From contig JAATGU010000059.1 of NCBI GenBank assembly GCA_015654535.1, forward strand, positions 33,478 through 97,477: 64,000 bases of DNA. The letters run 5' to 3'. Below are positions 10,542 to 20,634 of this stretch, piece by piece; within the stretch, counting starts at the first letter, position 1, and each line of letters starts with the position of its first letter. The DNA is from Bacteroidales bacterium (GTDB lineage Bacteria > Bacteroidota > Bacteroidia > Bacteroidales > Bacteroidaceae). Below the pieces are notes generated by a model. The model was given only the letters and a program-made list of their open reading frames with translations. It had not been told where the DNA came from and did not search any database. The position numbers and the translations under genes are program-made.

Positions 10542-10765
10542 TGTTTTGTCTTTATTTTAAATTGATCCTTTTAACTTCTGCTTGATATAATGAAGAACAG
10601 GGAAGAAAAAAATATAAATTAAATAATTATCTGATTAAGATAGCTTATTTAATACGCAATATAAGTTATTAGATACATGAAAACACCCCTTATTTAAAGA
10701 AATGCTATTATTCGGTAATTGCTAACAGCTTAAAAACAGTGATATTGAATAATTGTTGTATAAGG

Positions 10766-10796
10766 AAGGGAGATAATTTTCAAAATTATCTCCCTT
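10766..10796. terminator. Perfect 15-bp inverted repeat hairpin
   Basis: AAGGGAGATAATTTT c AAAATTATCTCCCTT; lies downstream of the minus-strand OmpA gene. Confidence 0.55.
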
Positions 10797-10906
10797 AAAA
10801 ATATTCCTGTGTGGTCCAAAATATTTATTTTGTAATTTTATTTTGGTATAACTTATTCCTTTAATGACTTAATTACAAAAAAATATTAAGTGTGAGGAAT
10901 ATAAAT

Positions 10907-12070
10907 TTACTCAACAATAACAACACGGTTTAAAGAATTTCCGTCAAATAGACTATTTGTTCCACCTTTGCCGCTTACAGTTAATTGATTAGGATTGACA
11001 TTGTACTCTTTTACCAAGATATTGAATACATTCTGTGCACGTTTTTCGCTCAAGGTCTGATTATATTCGGTAGTACCCGTTGCTTTGTCCGCATATCCTG
11101 TGATAGTGTATTTTTTGGAAGGGCTTTTCTTTATTTGCTCTGCGGTGAATTTCAAATTTATTTTTTCTTTTGCAGAGATTTCAGCTTCATTAAGGTCAAA
11201 GAAAACCGTTCTTGTTACGGAAATAGTTTCTGTCTTTATTGTCGGTTCTTGTTTCTTGTTCCTTTCATTATTTAACTCATCTTGCAAACGGCGTGTATAA
11301 GCTTCCTGTTCTTTCAATTTATCCGTAATTGCTTGCATTTCACTTACAGAGATGCCAGTGGATATTACTTCAGATGTGCTTACAGATTTAAATCCGCGTG
11401 TCTTAAACTTATAAGTAAGTCCTACTGTTGCAGTAAGAAAACCCTCACCTCTTCTACCTCCTACTTGTCCATCAAATTCTTGTGGGACCAATGTTCCTCG
11501 GACGTCTAAGTTTATATCCAACGCGCTGGAAAGGCGGAAACGGTTAAGAATACCTACGTTGGTTGCAAATTCATTATCGTGTGTGCCTTCATAAGAATGT
11601 ACATATCCAAAACCTAAATAGGGGATTGGTTCGTATATGCGTTTCTCATTATATCCCGCAATCATGGAGACAACATTGAACATTACATCTCCGTGAAGGT
11701 TCATATAGTCCCATTTTTGGGTATAATTTCCATCAACATCCGGTTGATTACTTAGATACCATCCCTGACCTTTTGAATAACCTTTCAGTTTTAGTCCGCT
11801 ATATTGCAAGCGCAATCCTAATCCTGGAGTAAACCATTTGCCTACCGCAATATCAAGGGCAGGTGCGACACGCTTCCCAAATGAGCCAATGTGATCATCT
11901 TCACCAAAATAGACCTGACCTCCTACTCCTGCAGATATGAACCAGTTATCCCAAAAACGGTTAGTAACATACTGATGTCTGGACTGACTAATGGTTGTTT
12001 CTTCTTTACTTTGTGCAAATAGTCCTATCGGTGCTATCGCTAAAAAAATGAATAATAATTTTGCTTTCAT
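10907..12070 (-). CDS. OmpA family outer membrane protein
   Basis: N-terminal beta-barrel, C-terminal OmpA-like VFFDLNEAEISAKEKINLKFTAEQIKKSPSKKYTITGYADKATGTTEYNQTLSEKRAQNV. Confidence 0.9.
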   Translation of the reverse strand: MKAKLLFIFLAIAPIGLFAQSKEETTISQSRHQYVTNRFWDNWFISAGVGGQVYFGEDDHIGSFGKRVAPALDIAVGKWFTPGLGLRLQYSGLKLKGYSKGQGWYLSNQPDVDGNYTQKWDYMNLHGDVMFNVVSMIAGYNEKRIYEPIPYLGFGYVHSYEGTHDNEFATNVGILNRFRLSSALDINLDVRGTLVPQEFDGQVGGRRGEGFLTATVGLTYKFKTRGFKSVSTSEVISTGISVSEMQAITDKLKEQEAYTRRLQDELNNERNKKQEPTIKTETISVTRTVFFDLNEAEISAKEKINLKFTAEQIKKSPSKKYTITGYADKATGTTEYNQTLSEKRAQNVFNILVKEYNVNPNQLTVSGKGGTNSLFDGNSLNRVVIVE

Positions 12071-12121
12071 ACTTATTTATAATTTTAAAATATAGTGTAA
12101 ATTCTTTATTAAAAATCTGAT

Positions 12122-12130
12122 GCAAAAGTA
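12122..12130 (-). promoter_or_regulatory. Bacteroidales -7 element upstream of ompA-like gene
   Basis: Reverse complement TACTTTTGC matches TAnnTTTGC. Confidence 0.5.
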
Positions 12131-12298
12131 CTTCTTGACAAAAGATTTTTATTTATATAAAGTTATTTATCTTTTATACATTTTAGATTTACAAGTTTTT
12201 TTTGCCATGAAAAGATTAAATTATTATTTTATCTATTAATTAAAAGCTGTAATTTTGGACATTATATTTACTTGTTATTTAGCTTTTTATTTTAAAAA

Positions 12299-13510
12299 AT
12301 GAAATTTATGTTCAAATCAGTGAAACGAAAAATAAAAAGGATTAATGTACTTTTTTTACTGTGTGTATTTTTTAGTATAAATGTTCAACCCCATGGAAAG
12401 GCTAATCTTATTAAAGGGAAGAAATCATTGATAGAGATCTTGCGATTTGTGAGCAAATCTCAAAAGGTATATATTAATTTTAATCCATTGGAAATTAATC
12501 ATATTTATGTAGATGAAATGCCTGTCGGCAAAAATTCCATTAAAGACTTGAATAAAGTATTGGCAATCAATAATTTGGAACTTAAACGGATTAGCGGACC
12601 TTATTTATATATTCAGCCGATTCGTAAATTTGTCTTAACAGGAAGTGTGGAGGATAAAGATACAAAACGTCCGATCCCTTTGGTTACCATTGTTGTTGAC
12701 GAGAAAAACTCTGTTCAAACAGACTCCAACGGACAATTTAGCTTTACCCTACGCAAAGGTAAATATAGTATAGTAACGAAAAATAATTTATATTATCTGC
12801 AAACAAAAAATATATCATTAACTGCTTCAAAGAAAATAAAAGTTGAATTGAAAAAAAAACAATTGAAAACAGAGTTACCTGTGTTCCCCAATATAATGGA
12901 ATTCTATTTTCCTTCCATAAACAGTTCATGGACTGATTCCTTATTAGTTATTACACCTGACCGTTTAGATTTAATGCAATTGTCTACTCCTTCATTATCA
13001 AGAAAATCGGTAGATTTTGTATTGAAAAGTAACTTGCTTTTGTGGGGAGTAGCTAATCCTAATCTCGCCATAGAGAAAAAAATAGATAATAATTTTACAA
13101 TTGAATTAATGTTAAGTAGTAGTTCGTTAGAATATGGATCCCATAAGCAATTTAAGTATCTATTAATTCAGCCAGAAATCCGTTATTGGTTATCTCGAAG
13201 TTTTTCTGGAAGTTTTTTTGGCTTTCATACTCATTACGCTATTTACGATGTCGGAGATAAAGAATATTCATTGGAAAAAATAAAAAAACTTAATAATAAT
13301 CGATATAAGGGGCATTTATTTGGAGCAGGATTTTCTTATGGTTATCAATGGGAGATTAATAAGCATTGGAATATTGAAACAGTTATGGGAATTGGATATG
13401 CTCACTTAAGTTATGATGAATATTCAAATGATTGTTGTAAAAAGAAGAGACGCAATTCCATTTATCTAACCCCTACAAAAGCTTCGTTTAGTTTTGTTTA
13501 TCTTTTTTAA
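12299..13510 (+). CDS. DUF3575 outer-membrane barrel protein with N-terminal STN-like and carboxypeptidase regulatory-like domains
   Basis: IEILRFVSKSQKVYINF...YLYIQPI (STN-like), FVLTGSVEDKDTKRPIPLVTIVVDEKNSVQTDSNGQFSFTL (CarboxypepD_reg), SVDFVLKSNLLLWGVANPNLAIEKKI...YWLSRSFSGSFFGFH (DUF3575). Confidence 0.75.
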   Translation: MKFMFKSVKRKIKRINVLFLLCVFFSINVQPHGKANLIKGKKSLIEILRFVSKSQKVYINFNPLEINHIYVDEMPVGKNSIKDLNKVLAINNLELKRISGPYLYIQPIRKFVLTGSVEDKDTKRPIPLVTIVVDEKNSVQTDSNGQFSFTLRKGKYSIVTKNNLYYLQTKNISLTASKKIKVELKKKQLKTELPVFPNIMEFYFPSINSSWTDSLLVITPDRLDLMQLSTPSLSRKSVDFVLKSNLLLWGVANPNLAIEKKIDNNFTIELMLSSSSLEYGSHKQFKYLLIQPEIRYWLSRSFSGSFFGFHTHYAIYDVGDKEYSLEKIKKLNNNRYKGHLFGAGFSYGYQWEINKHWNIETVMGIGYAHLSYDEYSNDCCKKKRRNSIYLTPTKASFSFVYLF

Positions 13511-13668
13511 TTTGCAAAGTAAATATACAAAGGATTAAATACCTTTTTGATAACTAAATACAAACTATTTTTATTGAAAATAATTATTTTCTCTTTAGAA
13601 AACCAGTATAATTAGTATAATCTATTGTCATAGGAAAAAGAGAAATAATTGTTTAATAGCGGAATAAT

Positions 13669-14487
13669 ATGAATTTAATTTTTGATTCTTCCTATTTTAT
13701 AAGTTTCAATGTGCAAAAAGATAGTCCAATTGACATTAAAATGCAGGATGATAGTGTTATCTTATTTATTTTATCTGGAAAAGTTTCAATTTCATGCATT
13801 GAATTCATTCATAAGATACTCATATCAGGGGATATGGTATTTTTGCCTCCAAGTGCACTTTATAAATTATTGTCCATTGAAGATGCTGTTGTTATGAAAT
13901 GTAAAATTACTCGAAATACAAGGATACTGATGACCCGATGGCTTAGAAGTTTATCAGGGTACATTGAATCGAATGAAAAACATCATTCAATATTGCCTAT
14001 TAAATATAATGTAATGCATTTTTTAGAAATATTCAATTCGGATCATGCACCTTCAGGATTTAATACATCTGAGATGAATGAATGGAAATGTAAGGGATTG
14101 ATTTTACTTCTTAAGAGTTCTTATTCACAGAAAGAATTGATTACTTTTTTTTCGCCTATTTTGGGTGGAAATATAGATTTTAAAGAATTTGTATATGCAA
14201 ATAGTTCTTCTGTCAATAACTTACAGGAATTTGCTGATTTAGCCAAATGTAGTTTAAGTATGTTTTGTAGGGAGTTTAAAAAGAATTTCGGTGAGCCAGC
14301 CTATCAATGGATACTAAAACGCAAGTCTGAACTTGTGTTGGAAGATATACTTTCCACGTCTATTCCTTTTCAGGAATTAGCGGATAAGTATCAATTCTCG
14401 TCGCAGGCACACTTTACAAAGTTTTGTAAACAGAGGTATAATCAGACTCCAAAGGAACTTCGTAATAGTAAACAATTATATGTATGA
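13669..14487 (+). CDS. AraC family transcriptional regulator
   Basis: C-terminal HTH: LQEFADLAKCSLSMFCREFKKNFGEPAYQWILKRK...FQELADKYQFSSQAHFTKFCKQRYNQTPKELR. Confidence 0.85.
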   Translation: MNLIFDSSYFISFNVQKDSPIDIKMQDDSVILFILSGKVSISCIEFIHKILISGDMVFLPPSALYKLLSIEDAVVMKCKITRNTRILMTRWLRSLSGYIESNEKHHSILPIKYNVMHFLEIFNSDHAPSGFNTSEMNEWKCKGLILLLKSSYSQKELITFFSPILGGNIDFKEFVYANSSSVNNLQEFADLAKCSLSMFCREFKKNFGEPAYQWILKRKSELVLEDILSTSIPFQELADKYQFSSQAHFTKFCKQRYNQTPKELRNSKQLYV

Positions 14488-14522
14488 ATAAAAGGCATTT
14501 AATATAATAAATAATAATCTTT

Positions 14523-15080
14523 ATGTCAATATCTTGGGATAAGTTAAAAAAGGGAGATGAGTTGGAGTGGAAAAATATGTTTCGAAAACATGCTGAATTT
14601 CTTTATGCTTATGGAATGAAGTTTGCTCATAATGAAGATTTAGTAAAAGATTCCATCCAAGAACTTTTTATAGCGATTTATGAAAAACGAAATTCACTCA
14701 GTGAACCTTCATTTTTAAGAGCTTACCTATGTTCCTCACTTAGAAACAGATTGATAAATGAATTGAAAAAAGAAGCAACAATTCCACTGGAAGAAGGAGA
14801 CTACTCTTTTACCCTATATATTGATGATAAGAATGTGGATGAGGAGGAAAAGCAATATGAAAAAATACAGAATATGCTCAACAAACTTACTAATAGACAA
14901 CGAGAAGTCATTTATCTAAAATACTTTAAAGGTTTGTCAAATGAGGAGATAGCATGTACTCTTAACATTAATAAGCAATCTGTGGCTAATCTTCTTTCAG
15001 AAGCTATCCGACAGATGAAAAAAGAGGCTTCTTTTATTCTATTCTTGTTACTTATTTTACGTAGATTATTAGGATTATGA
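14523..15080 (+). CDS. ECF-type RNA polymerase sigma-70 factor
   Basis: Region 2 and region 4 (LTNRQREVIYLKYFKGLSNEEIACTLNINKQSVANLLSEAIRQMKKE). Confidence 0.9.
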   Translation: MSISWDKLKKGDELEWKNMFRKHAEFLYAYGMKFAHNEDLVKDSIQELFIAIYEKRNSLSEPSFLRAYLCSSLRNRLINELKKEATIPLEEGDYSFTLYIDDKNVDEEEKQYEKIQNMLNKLTNRQREVIYLKYFKGLSNEEIACTLNINKQSVANLLSEAIRQMKKEASFILFLLLILRRLLGL

Positions 15081-15958
15081 AAGAAGTAGATCTAATAGCA
15101 TTGCTGGAGAGAATTTCCTCAGAAGAAGGTGTACCTTTGGTATTGGAAGAAGAAATTCAATTAAAAGAAGCTTTTTCTCACATTCCATTGCTTGATGAGA
15201 AACCTGAAAAAAATGTACTAAACGAGATGGAAGAAAGATTGTTTAGTAAAGAAATAATATTTGATAGAAGAAGTAAAAATAATCTTCATTGGCTTTTTGT
15301 AAGTGTGGCCGCATTGATTGCCATATTGTTTGGTTGTGGTTTGTGGATAACGAGTTTGGAGATGAAATATGCTACGGGAAAAGAAGGACAATTGTCTTTT
15401 GTGTTACCTGATCAATCAATTGTGAGATTAAATGAAAATAGTTCTGCAGAATATAATAAATTCCTATTCTTTTTCAGTAAAAAAATATATATGAAAGGTG
15501 AGGCTTATTATATAGTTACTAAGGGAAGACATTTTACGGTTGAAACAGCTTTATATAAAATTTCCGTGTTAGGAACCCGTTTTATGGTTTCAGAAAAGGA
15601 TAAATTTGATGTTTTCTGTTATGAAGGTAAGGTTAAGGTGGAAAATTTGAGAACTAATGAAGTAAAGGTCTTGATAAAAGGACAAAGTTTTAGTTCAGAT
15701 CGGGCTGTGAAAGAAAAACAACCTGGTTTTGTAACTCATAATTATGAGTTTGATAATGCCCCATTAATTGATGCAATTGGTGCCATCGAGAAAGAATATA
15801 AAATAACGATAGGAAATAAGGACTTTTGTCGAGGCTTATTCTTTACCGGAGCTTTTCCGATAAAAGATCTGAAATTAACTTTAGATGTTGTTCTGGCGCC
15901 CTATAATATGAGATGGGAACAATTGTCATCGAATCATTACCGAATTGTTCGTCAATAA
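15077..15958 (+). CDS. FecR family anti-sigma factor (FecR + DUF4974)
   Basis: Single TM, FecR domain LPDQSIVRLNENSSAEYNKF...VLGTRFMV, C-terminal DUF4974-like; overlaps sigma gene by 4 bp. Confidence 0.9.
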   Translation: MKEVDLIALLERISSEEGVPLVLEEEIQLKEAFSHIPLLDEKPEKNVLNEMEERLFSKEIIFDRRSKNNLHWLFVSVAALIAILFGCGLWITSLEMKYATGKEGQLSFVLPDQSIVRLNENSSAEYNKFLFFFSKKIYMKGEAYYIVTKGRHFTVETALYKISVLGTRFMVSEKDKFDVFCYEGKVKVENLRTNEVKVLIKGQSFSSDRAVKEKQPGFVTHNYEFDNAPLIDAIGAIEKEYKITIGNKDFCRGLFFTGAFPIKDLKLTLDVVLAPYNMRWEQLSSNHYRIVRQ

Positions 15959-16178
15959 AATCTAAGAATAATATATTGATTTCATTTTAAATGGATATTA
16001 ATAAATAAATTATAATCTGGTATTAGGCATTTGAACTTATGATTTTCCCTATATATATTACCAATAGGACAAACTTGTAGACTCATGCAAACAATTGGAT
16101 TAACAAGATTTTATAAGAATAGTAATTCTGCATCAGAGCTTAGAATTTTAAAGATTAAAACTAATAAAAATGTAAAAT

Positions 16179-17381
16179 ATGACATCTGTAAAAGTTCGTT
16201 TGAACACATGTCGTTCCAATAAAAACGGTACTTATCCACTGGTGATACAATTGATTCACTTGCGGAAGAAAAAGAACGTAAACACTCCTTATCATCTTTC
16301 TTTAAAAGATTTTGATAAAAAAACTGGTAAGGCTGTTATTCGGAGAAAGAAAAAAAATAATCTGGCAGAAGAGATTAATCGGTATCTTTTTTCCGAAACA
16401 AAAGAACTTCTGCAAGTTATTGGTCGGCTGGAAAAACAGAAAAGAGTCTTTACCGTAGGGGATATTGTACAGCTTTACAGTCCTAATTATAAGAATGAAG
16501 TCTTTATGGAATATGCCAACAAGGTTTTGATAGAACTCAGTGAGAATGGAAAAGGGGGAACGGCCGATCTTTATCGGAGCACGCTCAATAAGATCGCTCT
16601 GTTTCAAAGTCAGAAACCAAAGCTGACATTTAATGATATAAATAGAGAATGGATAGATAGTTTCAGGAACCAACTATTAAACTCTGGCTTGCAGGAAAAC
16701 TCCGTTTTTTCTTATCTGCGTATTTTGCGAAGTATTTATAACCGTGCCGAGAAGGATGGAATTTGTCACAATCTTCGCAATCCATTTTTGTACCAACGCT
16801 TTTGTCCGGTACCTACGGTAAAACATTTGCTTGACGAACAATCGTTCCGTAGAATAGAGGAAATTGATCTGGATTACGACGAAACACTCTCTTTTTCGCG
16901 TGATCTTTTTCTGTTTAGTTATTATACTCAGGGAATGTCTTTTATGGATATGGCCTATTTGAAGAGGGAAGATATACATGAAGATGTGATTTGGTACCGT
17001 CGTAGTCGTAATAAACAATTTACTAGTGTAAAAATAAGTAGACCTTTATATAAATTGATTAATAAATATAATGATGGAAGTGAGTATATTTTTCCCATCT
17101 TTCGTTTGGGGAACATATCTTTGTATAATCAATATCGAGTTGGGCTGAGACGGCATAATTTCCAGCTAAAGAAGCTGGCCTCTTTGTTGAAACTTTCCTG
17201 CCCTTTGAATTCTCATGTGGCATTGACTACTTGGAATAATAATTCTTCTAGCGGGGAAGTATCCCTCTCTATCTTTTGTGAAGGCAAGAAACGTTCAGTC
17301 AAAGTCTCTTATTTTTCTCCCGAGGAGATTAAGGACTCTGTACTAAATGCGTTGAATAAACTGATAAATAAAGAGAAATAA
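16179..17381 (+). CDS. Tyrosine recombinase/integrase family protein, probably catalytically degenerate
   Basis: SAM-like core-binding domain and catalytic-domain fold (YYTQGMSFMDMAYLKREDI, LNSHVALTTW) but canonical R residues replaced. Confidence 0.75.
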   Translation: MTSVKVRLNTCRSNKNGTYPLVIQLIHLRKKKNVNTPYHLSLKDFDKKTGKAVIRRKKKNNLAEEINRYLFSETKELLQVIGRLEKQKRVFTVGDIVQLYSPNYKNEVFMEYANKVLIELSENGKGGTADLYRSTLNKIALFQSQKPKLTFNDINREWIDSFRNQLLNSGLQENSVFSYLRILRSIYNRAEKDGICHNLRNPFLYQRFCPVPTVKHLLDEQSFRRIEEIDLDYDETLSFSRDLFLFSYYTQGMSFMDMAYLKREDIHEDVIWYRRSRNKQFTSVKISRPLYKLINKYNDGSEYIFPIFRLGNISLYNQYRVGLRRHNFQLKKLASLLKLSCPLNSHVALTTWNNNSSSGEVSLSIFCEGKKRSVKVSYFSPEEIKDSVLNALNKLINKEK

Positions 17382-17484
17382 TAATATTGAGTATTGATAA
17401 TGATCTATTTGTAAATCTATTACCGGTATATGATGGTTTGTAGGTAATCCAACCATCCTTTGCAATGCCGATAAGAAATTCTTA

Positions 17485-17670
17485 GTGAAGCATATAGAGC
17501 AAATGATAGCAGATAAAAAATTAATGAATATGTTTATAAAGAAAAAGAAAGAAGGTGGATTTATTAACCCAGCCTATGAACGATTGAACAAGATCCTAGG
17601 TATTGCGTCTTTTGTTATTATTGTTTTGATTTTTATATCCTTACTGGTGATGGCTTTTAGGGATATTTAA
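17485..17670 (+). CDS. Small single-TM hypothetical protein
   Basis: 61 codons, GTG start, hydrophobic FVIIVLIFISLLVMAF; no homology recognised. Confidence 0.35.
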   Translation: MKHIEQMIADKKLMNMFIKKKKEGGFINPAYERLNKILGIASFVIIVLIFISLLVMAFRDI

Positions 17671-17705
17671 GATGTATAGATGATAGAAATAAGTTAAACT
17701 AAAAA

Positions 17706-17742
17706 GCGAAATATAAGAATTTGAATTTTTCTTACGTTTCGC
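17706..17742. terminator. Bidirectional terminator hairpin
   Basis: GCGAAAtaTAAGAA...TTCTTAcgTTTCGC between convergent ORFs. Confidence 0.7.
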
Positions 17743-17767
17743 ATTTCTATTTTTATAAACTCATATG

Positions 17768-18667
17768 TTAATAAACCAGGACTCTACTATTTGGCAGATC
17801 AGGAATGTAAAGCTTTCCTTTGTGCAAAGTCATATCAGCCGGACCAGCTAATTGCAATGGAAGAGTAAGCATTTCTGTTTTATTGTCTTTCAAATTAATT
17901 TTCCCTACATTTCCATTTACCCATGTAGTAAAATACAATGATTTGCCATCTTCGGAAAGAGCTAGTCCATCGTATTGGCTCATGCGATTAAAGAGTTTTT
18001 TAACTACAGGATGATCAAAGTTATTAATAGTATAAATAACATTTGCTGCAACAGTGTTTCCATCCATTGGGCAAGAAGCCACATAAATGATACTGTCTGT
18101 TGCGACAATTCCGTTTGCTCCGGGAACGTTGGCAAAAAGTTTAGGAGTCTGATTCTCTATCTTATCGGGAGCACTAATATCTAATTTATAAATATTCCCT
18201 GTGTTTGTAACAGTGATATATAGATATTTTCCGTTTACCGAAAGATCATTAACATAATAATCTTTTGCTGAAAAATTTATTTTCTGGCTTTTGTTTATAT
18301 CTTTAAGATTAAAGACTACTACAGCATTTACGTCTGCTACAAATAAATAATCATTAACTACGCACATTCCCTTAGGAGCATTCAGCCTGCCGTCTGCAGG
18401 AACTAAAATAGATGGTTTTCGAGAATTAAATTCCATAATATATCCTTTTCCAGCTTTATTAAGAGGATCAAGTTCTTTTCCACCAAAGTTACTGATGTAT
18501 AATGACTCTCCATTCCAGTAAGTTGCTTCACAGAAACGTAGACTGTCAGAAATAATAGTAGCAGAATTGGTAATGGGTATCACCTCAACGTTCGCTTTTT
18601 TTTGATTCATACAAGATGCAGTCATCATTGTGATCAATAAAAGGCTTCCTATAACTTTTTTATTCAT
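17768..18667 (-). CDS. SMP-30/NHL-like beta-propeller lipoprotein
   Basis: Lipobox MMTASC; repeated propeller motifs (LFVADVNAVVVFNL, GLALSEDGKSLYFTTWVNGNVGKINL). Confidence 0.75.
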   Translation of the reverse strand: MNKKVIGSLLLITMMTASCMNQKKANVEVIPITNSATIISDSLRFCEATYWNGESLYISNFGGKELDPLNKAGKGYIMEFNSRKPSILVPADGRLNAPKGMCVVNDYLFVADVNAVVVFNLKDINKSQKINFSAKDYYVNDLSVNGKYLYITVTNTGNIYKLDISAPDKIENQTPKLFANVPGANGIVATDSIIYVASCPMDGNTVAANVIYTINNFDHPVVKKLFNRMSQYDGLALSEDGKSLYFTTWVNGNVGKINLKDNKTEMLTLPLQLAGPADMTLHKGKLYIPDLPNSRVLVY

Positions 18668-18695
18668 ATGTTTGTAGTTTGTTAGTATCTGGGAA

Positions 18696-18703
18696 CAAAG
18701 ATA
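18696..18703 (-). promoter_or_regulatory. -7 promoter element for the 17768-18667 gene
   Basis: Reverse complement TATCTTTG matches TAnnTTTG. Confidence 0.5.
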
Positions 18704-18725
18704 AATAATATAACGATTATTGGTC

Positions 18726-18753
18726 TTTGTAACAAGAAAAAAAATTATCTTTG
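18726..18753 (+). promoter_or_regulatory. Bacteroidales-type promoter (TTTG / TATCTTTG)
   Basis: TTTG at 18726 and TATCTTTG at 18746, 20-bp offset. Confidence 0.55.
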
Positions 18754-18833
18754 TTCGATTTTTCGCAGTATAGATGCTACTTCTCTTTAATTAAAGAGGC
18801 TATTTTAGGCAGCAAAGAACTGAACTATAGACT

Positions 18834-19647
18834 AATGGCGAGTAAAGATTACGTATATTATAAAAAAGGAATTATTTTTAGTAAAGCCCCCCATAAAGAG
18901 CACCAATTAACAAAAATAATAAGATTGAATTTATTAAAAGAACAAAAAGGTTGGTTTTTAAGGAATACTTATGATTTTGATTCTAAAGAGGCTACTTCTT
19001 TTTGGTTTATTATAAAGGATACATTTGGAGGAATGGAGGCATTAAGCAGGAGAACACGTAACAAAGTACGCCATGCATTGAAATTTTTTGAGATAAGGGA
19101 AATTTCTGTAGAACTGATGCGTGAGCAAGGTTATGATGTTTATTGGGACTCTTTTCAGCGTTATTTTCATACAACGGATACTGTGGCTTCGCGTTCTTTC
19201 TTTTTAGCCGAATTAAATCAGCAAAAAGAAGGTAGAGAGTTTTGGGGAGTTATTGATAAAACAAATGGTACGCTGGTTGCTTATTCTGAGAATTATTGCA
19301 AAGAGCAAATGTGTGAGTATTTTATGTTAAAGGCTCGTACTAGCTATTTGAGGGGAGGATATTATCCCTTTTATGGCTTATTATATAAAATGGATGAATA
19401 TTATTTAGCATTGGTGAAGATGCGCTATGTATCGGCCGGTTCTCGTTCGGCAACTGAACATAGTAATATTCAGCCTTTTTTAATTTCTATTCTTGGCTTT
19501 AGAAAAGCTTATACAAAACTATCACTTACTTATACTCCATGGTTGAAATGGATTATTTCTGTTTTGTACCCAATGAGGCAACATATCCCTAACTTACAAA
19601 TGCAAGCGTTATTACGCCTTGAGGCAATGTCACGTGGGGATATATAA
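18834..19647 (+). CDS. GNAT/FemAB-like acyltransferase
   Basis: LSRRTRNKVRHALKFFEIREISVELM...FWGVIDKTNGTLVAYSENY; ORF track starts at TTG 18751 but a promoter -7 overlaps that codon, so ATG 18834 preferred. Confidence 0.6.
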
Positions 19648-19648
19648 C

Positions 19649-20521
19649 TTATTTTAGGCTACAAAGATAAGCAAGTTTATAAAGAGCAAAGATTTTTAGA
19701 TTGGGGTGGGCGCTTAATAGATTTTTTAGCATAATTTTTTGTCCTATTATAAAAAAAAATGCGATGAATGGACGAAGTCCTAATGATTTAATCATTTTAT
19801 ATACATCAAGTAATTTGACATATGATTTTAAGGAATCTGCGTTTTTAATTAAATTTTCTACGCTTTTTTTAGTTTTTTCGATAAATTCAGCATTTGTATC
19901 GGGCACATTATGAAATATCGGATTCTCAATATGAATCACAGGGATACATGCATCTTCCAGTTCTTTACCAAAGAAAGTATCTTCGTGTCCATATTGAGTA
20001 AAGGATTCATTGAATTGGATACTCATAAAAGTCTTTTTATCTATAAGAAAACTGATACTAGTAAACTGAGCGTAAGGTTTCTTTAGTCTTTTTTCAACTG
20101 ATTTTTCTTCAATTGAAGTTCCATAGTAATATCGCAAAGTCTGATTTGCTTCCGGAATCTTCCGTTTGAATTTTAATCCTCCACAAATAACTGCACTTTT
20201 TTGTGCAAAACTCATGTATTTAGTAAGGAAATCTTTCTTACATGGCATTACATCGGAATCTAAAAATAGTAAAAACTCATATTGTGCTTGTGTGGAGAGA
20301 TAGTTCCGAATGCAGGAAATTCCTACATTTTCTTTGAGTTCAATAAACATACAGTTATCTAATTTGTTTATCTTCCTGTTATTGCGTTTCATTTCCTCCT
20401 TTGAAGCATCGTCGGCTACCAGTATTTCGACGGGGAATGATAAGGTTTGTGTTTGGCGAAGAAGTTCTTCAACCAACTCCAAACAATCATAGTTATAAGT
20501 AGGAATAAGGATGGATAGCAT
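19649..20521 (-). CDS. Glycosyltransferase family 2
   Basis: MLSILIPTYNYDCLELVEELLRQT...EILVADDASKEE...LLFLDSDVMP. Confidence 0.9.
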   Translation of the reverse strand: MLSILIPTYNYDCLELVEELLRQTQTLSFPVEILVADDASKEEMKRNNRKINKLDNCMFIELKENVGISCIRNYLSTQAQYEFLLFLDSDVMPCKKDFLTKYMSFAQKSAVICGGLKFKRKIPEANQTLRYYYGTSIEEKSVEKRLKKPYAQFTSISFLIDKKTFMSIQFNESFTQYGHEDTFFGKELEDACIPVIHIENPIFHNVPDTNAEFIEKTKKSVENLIKNADSLKSYVKLLDVYKMIKSLGLRPFIAFFFIIGQKIMLKNLLSAHPNLKIFALYKLAYLCSLK

Positions 20522-20634
20522 CTTTTCTTTGTTCTATTTGGTGCAAATGTAATATAAATATTGCTCATTTAGCTTAAAGATAGCCAGTAATTTAAAGTAA
20601 AAGTATAACTTTGCACTCTATTTATTTTGAATAT

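Noticed and set aside
10801-10853. CCAAAATA...TATTTTGG inverted repeat
   Set aside because: Short AT-rich palindrome in AT-rich intergenic DNA; likely chance or minor terminator structure
16085-16222. 45-codon ORF overlapping the integrase start
   Set aside because: Overlaps the better supported integrase frame, no domain signature
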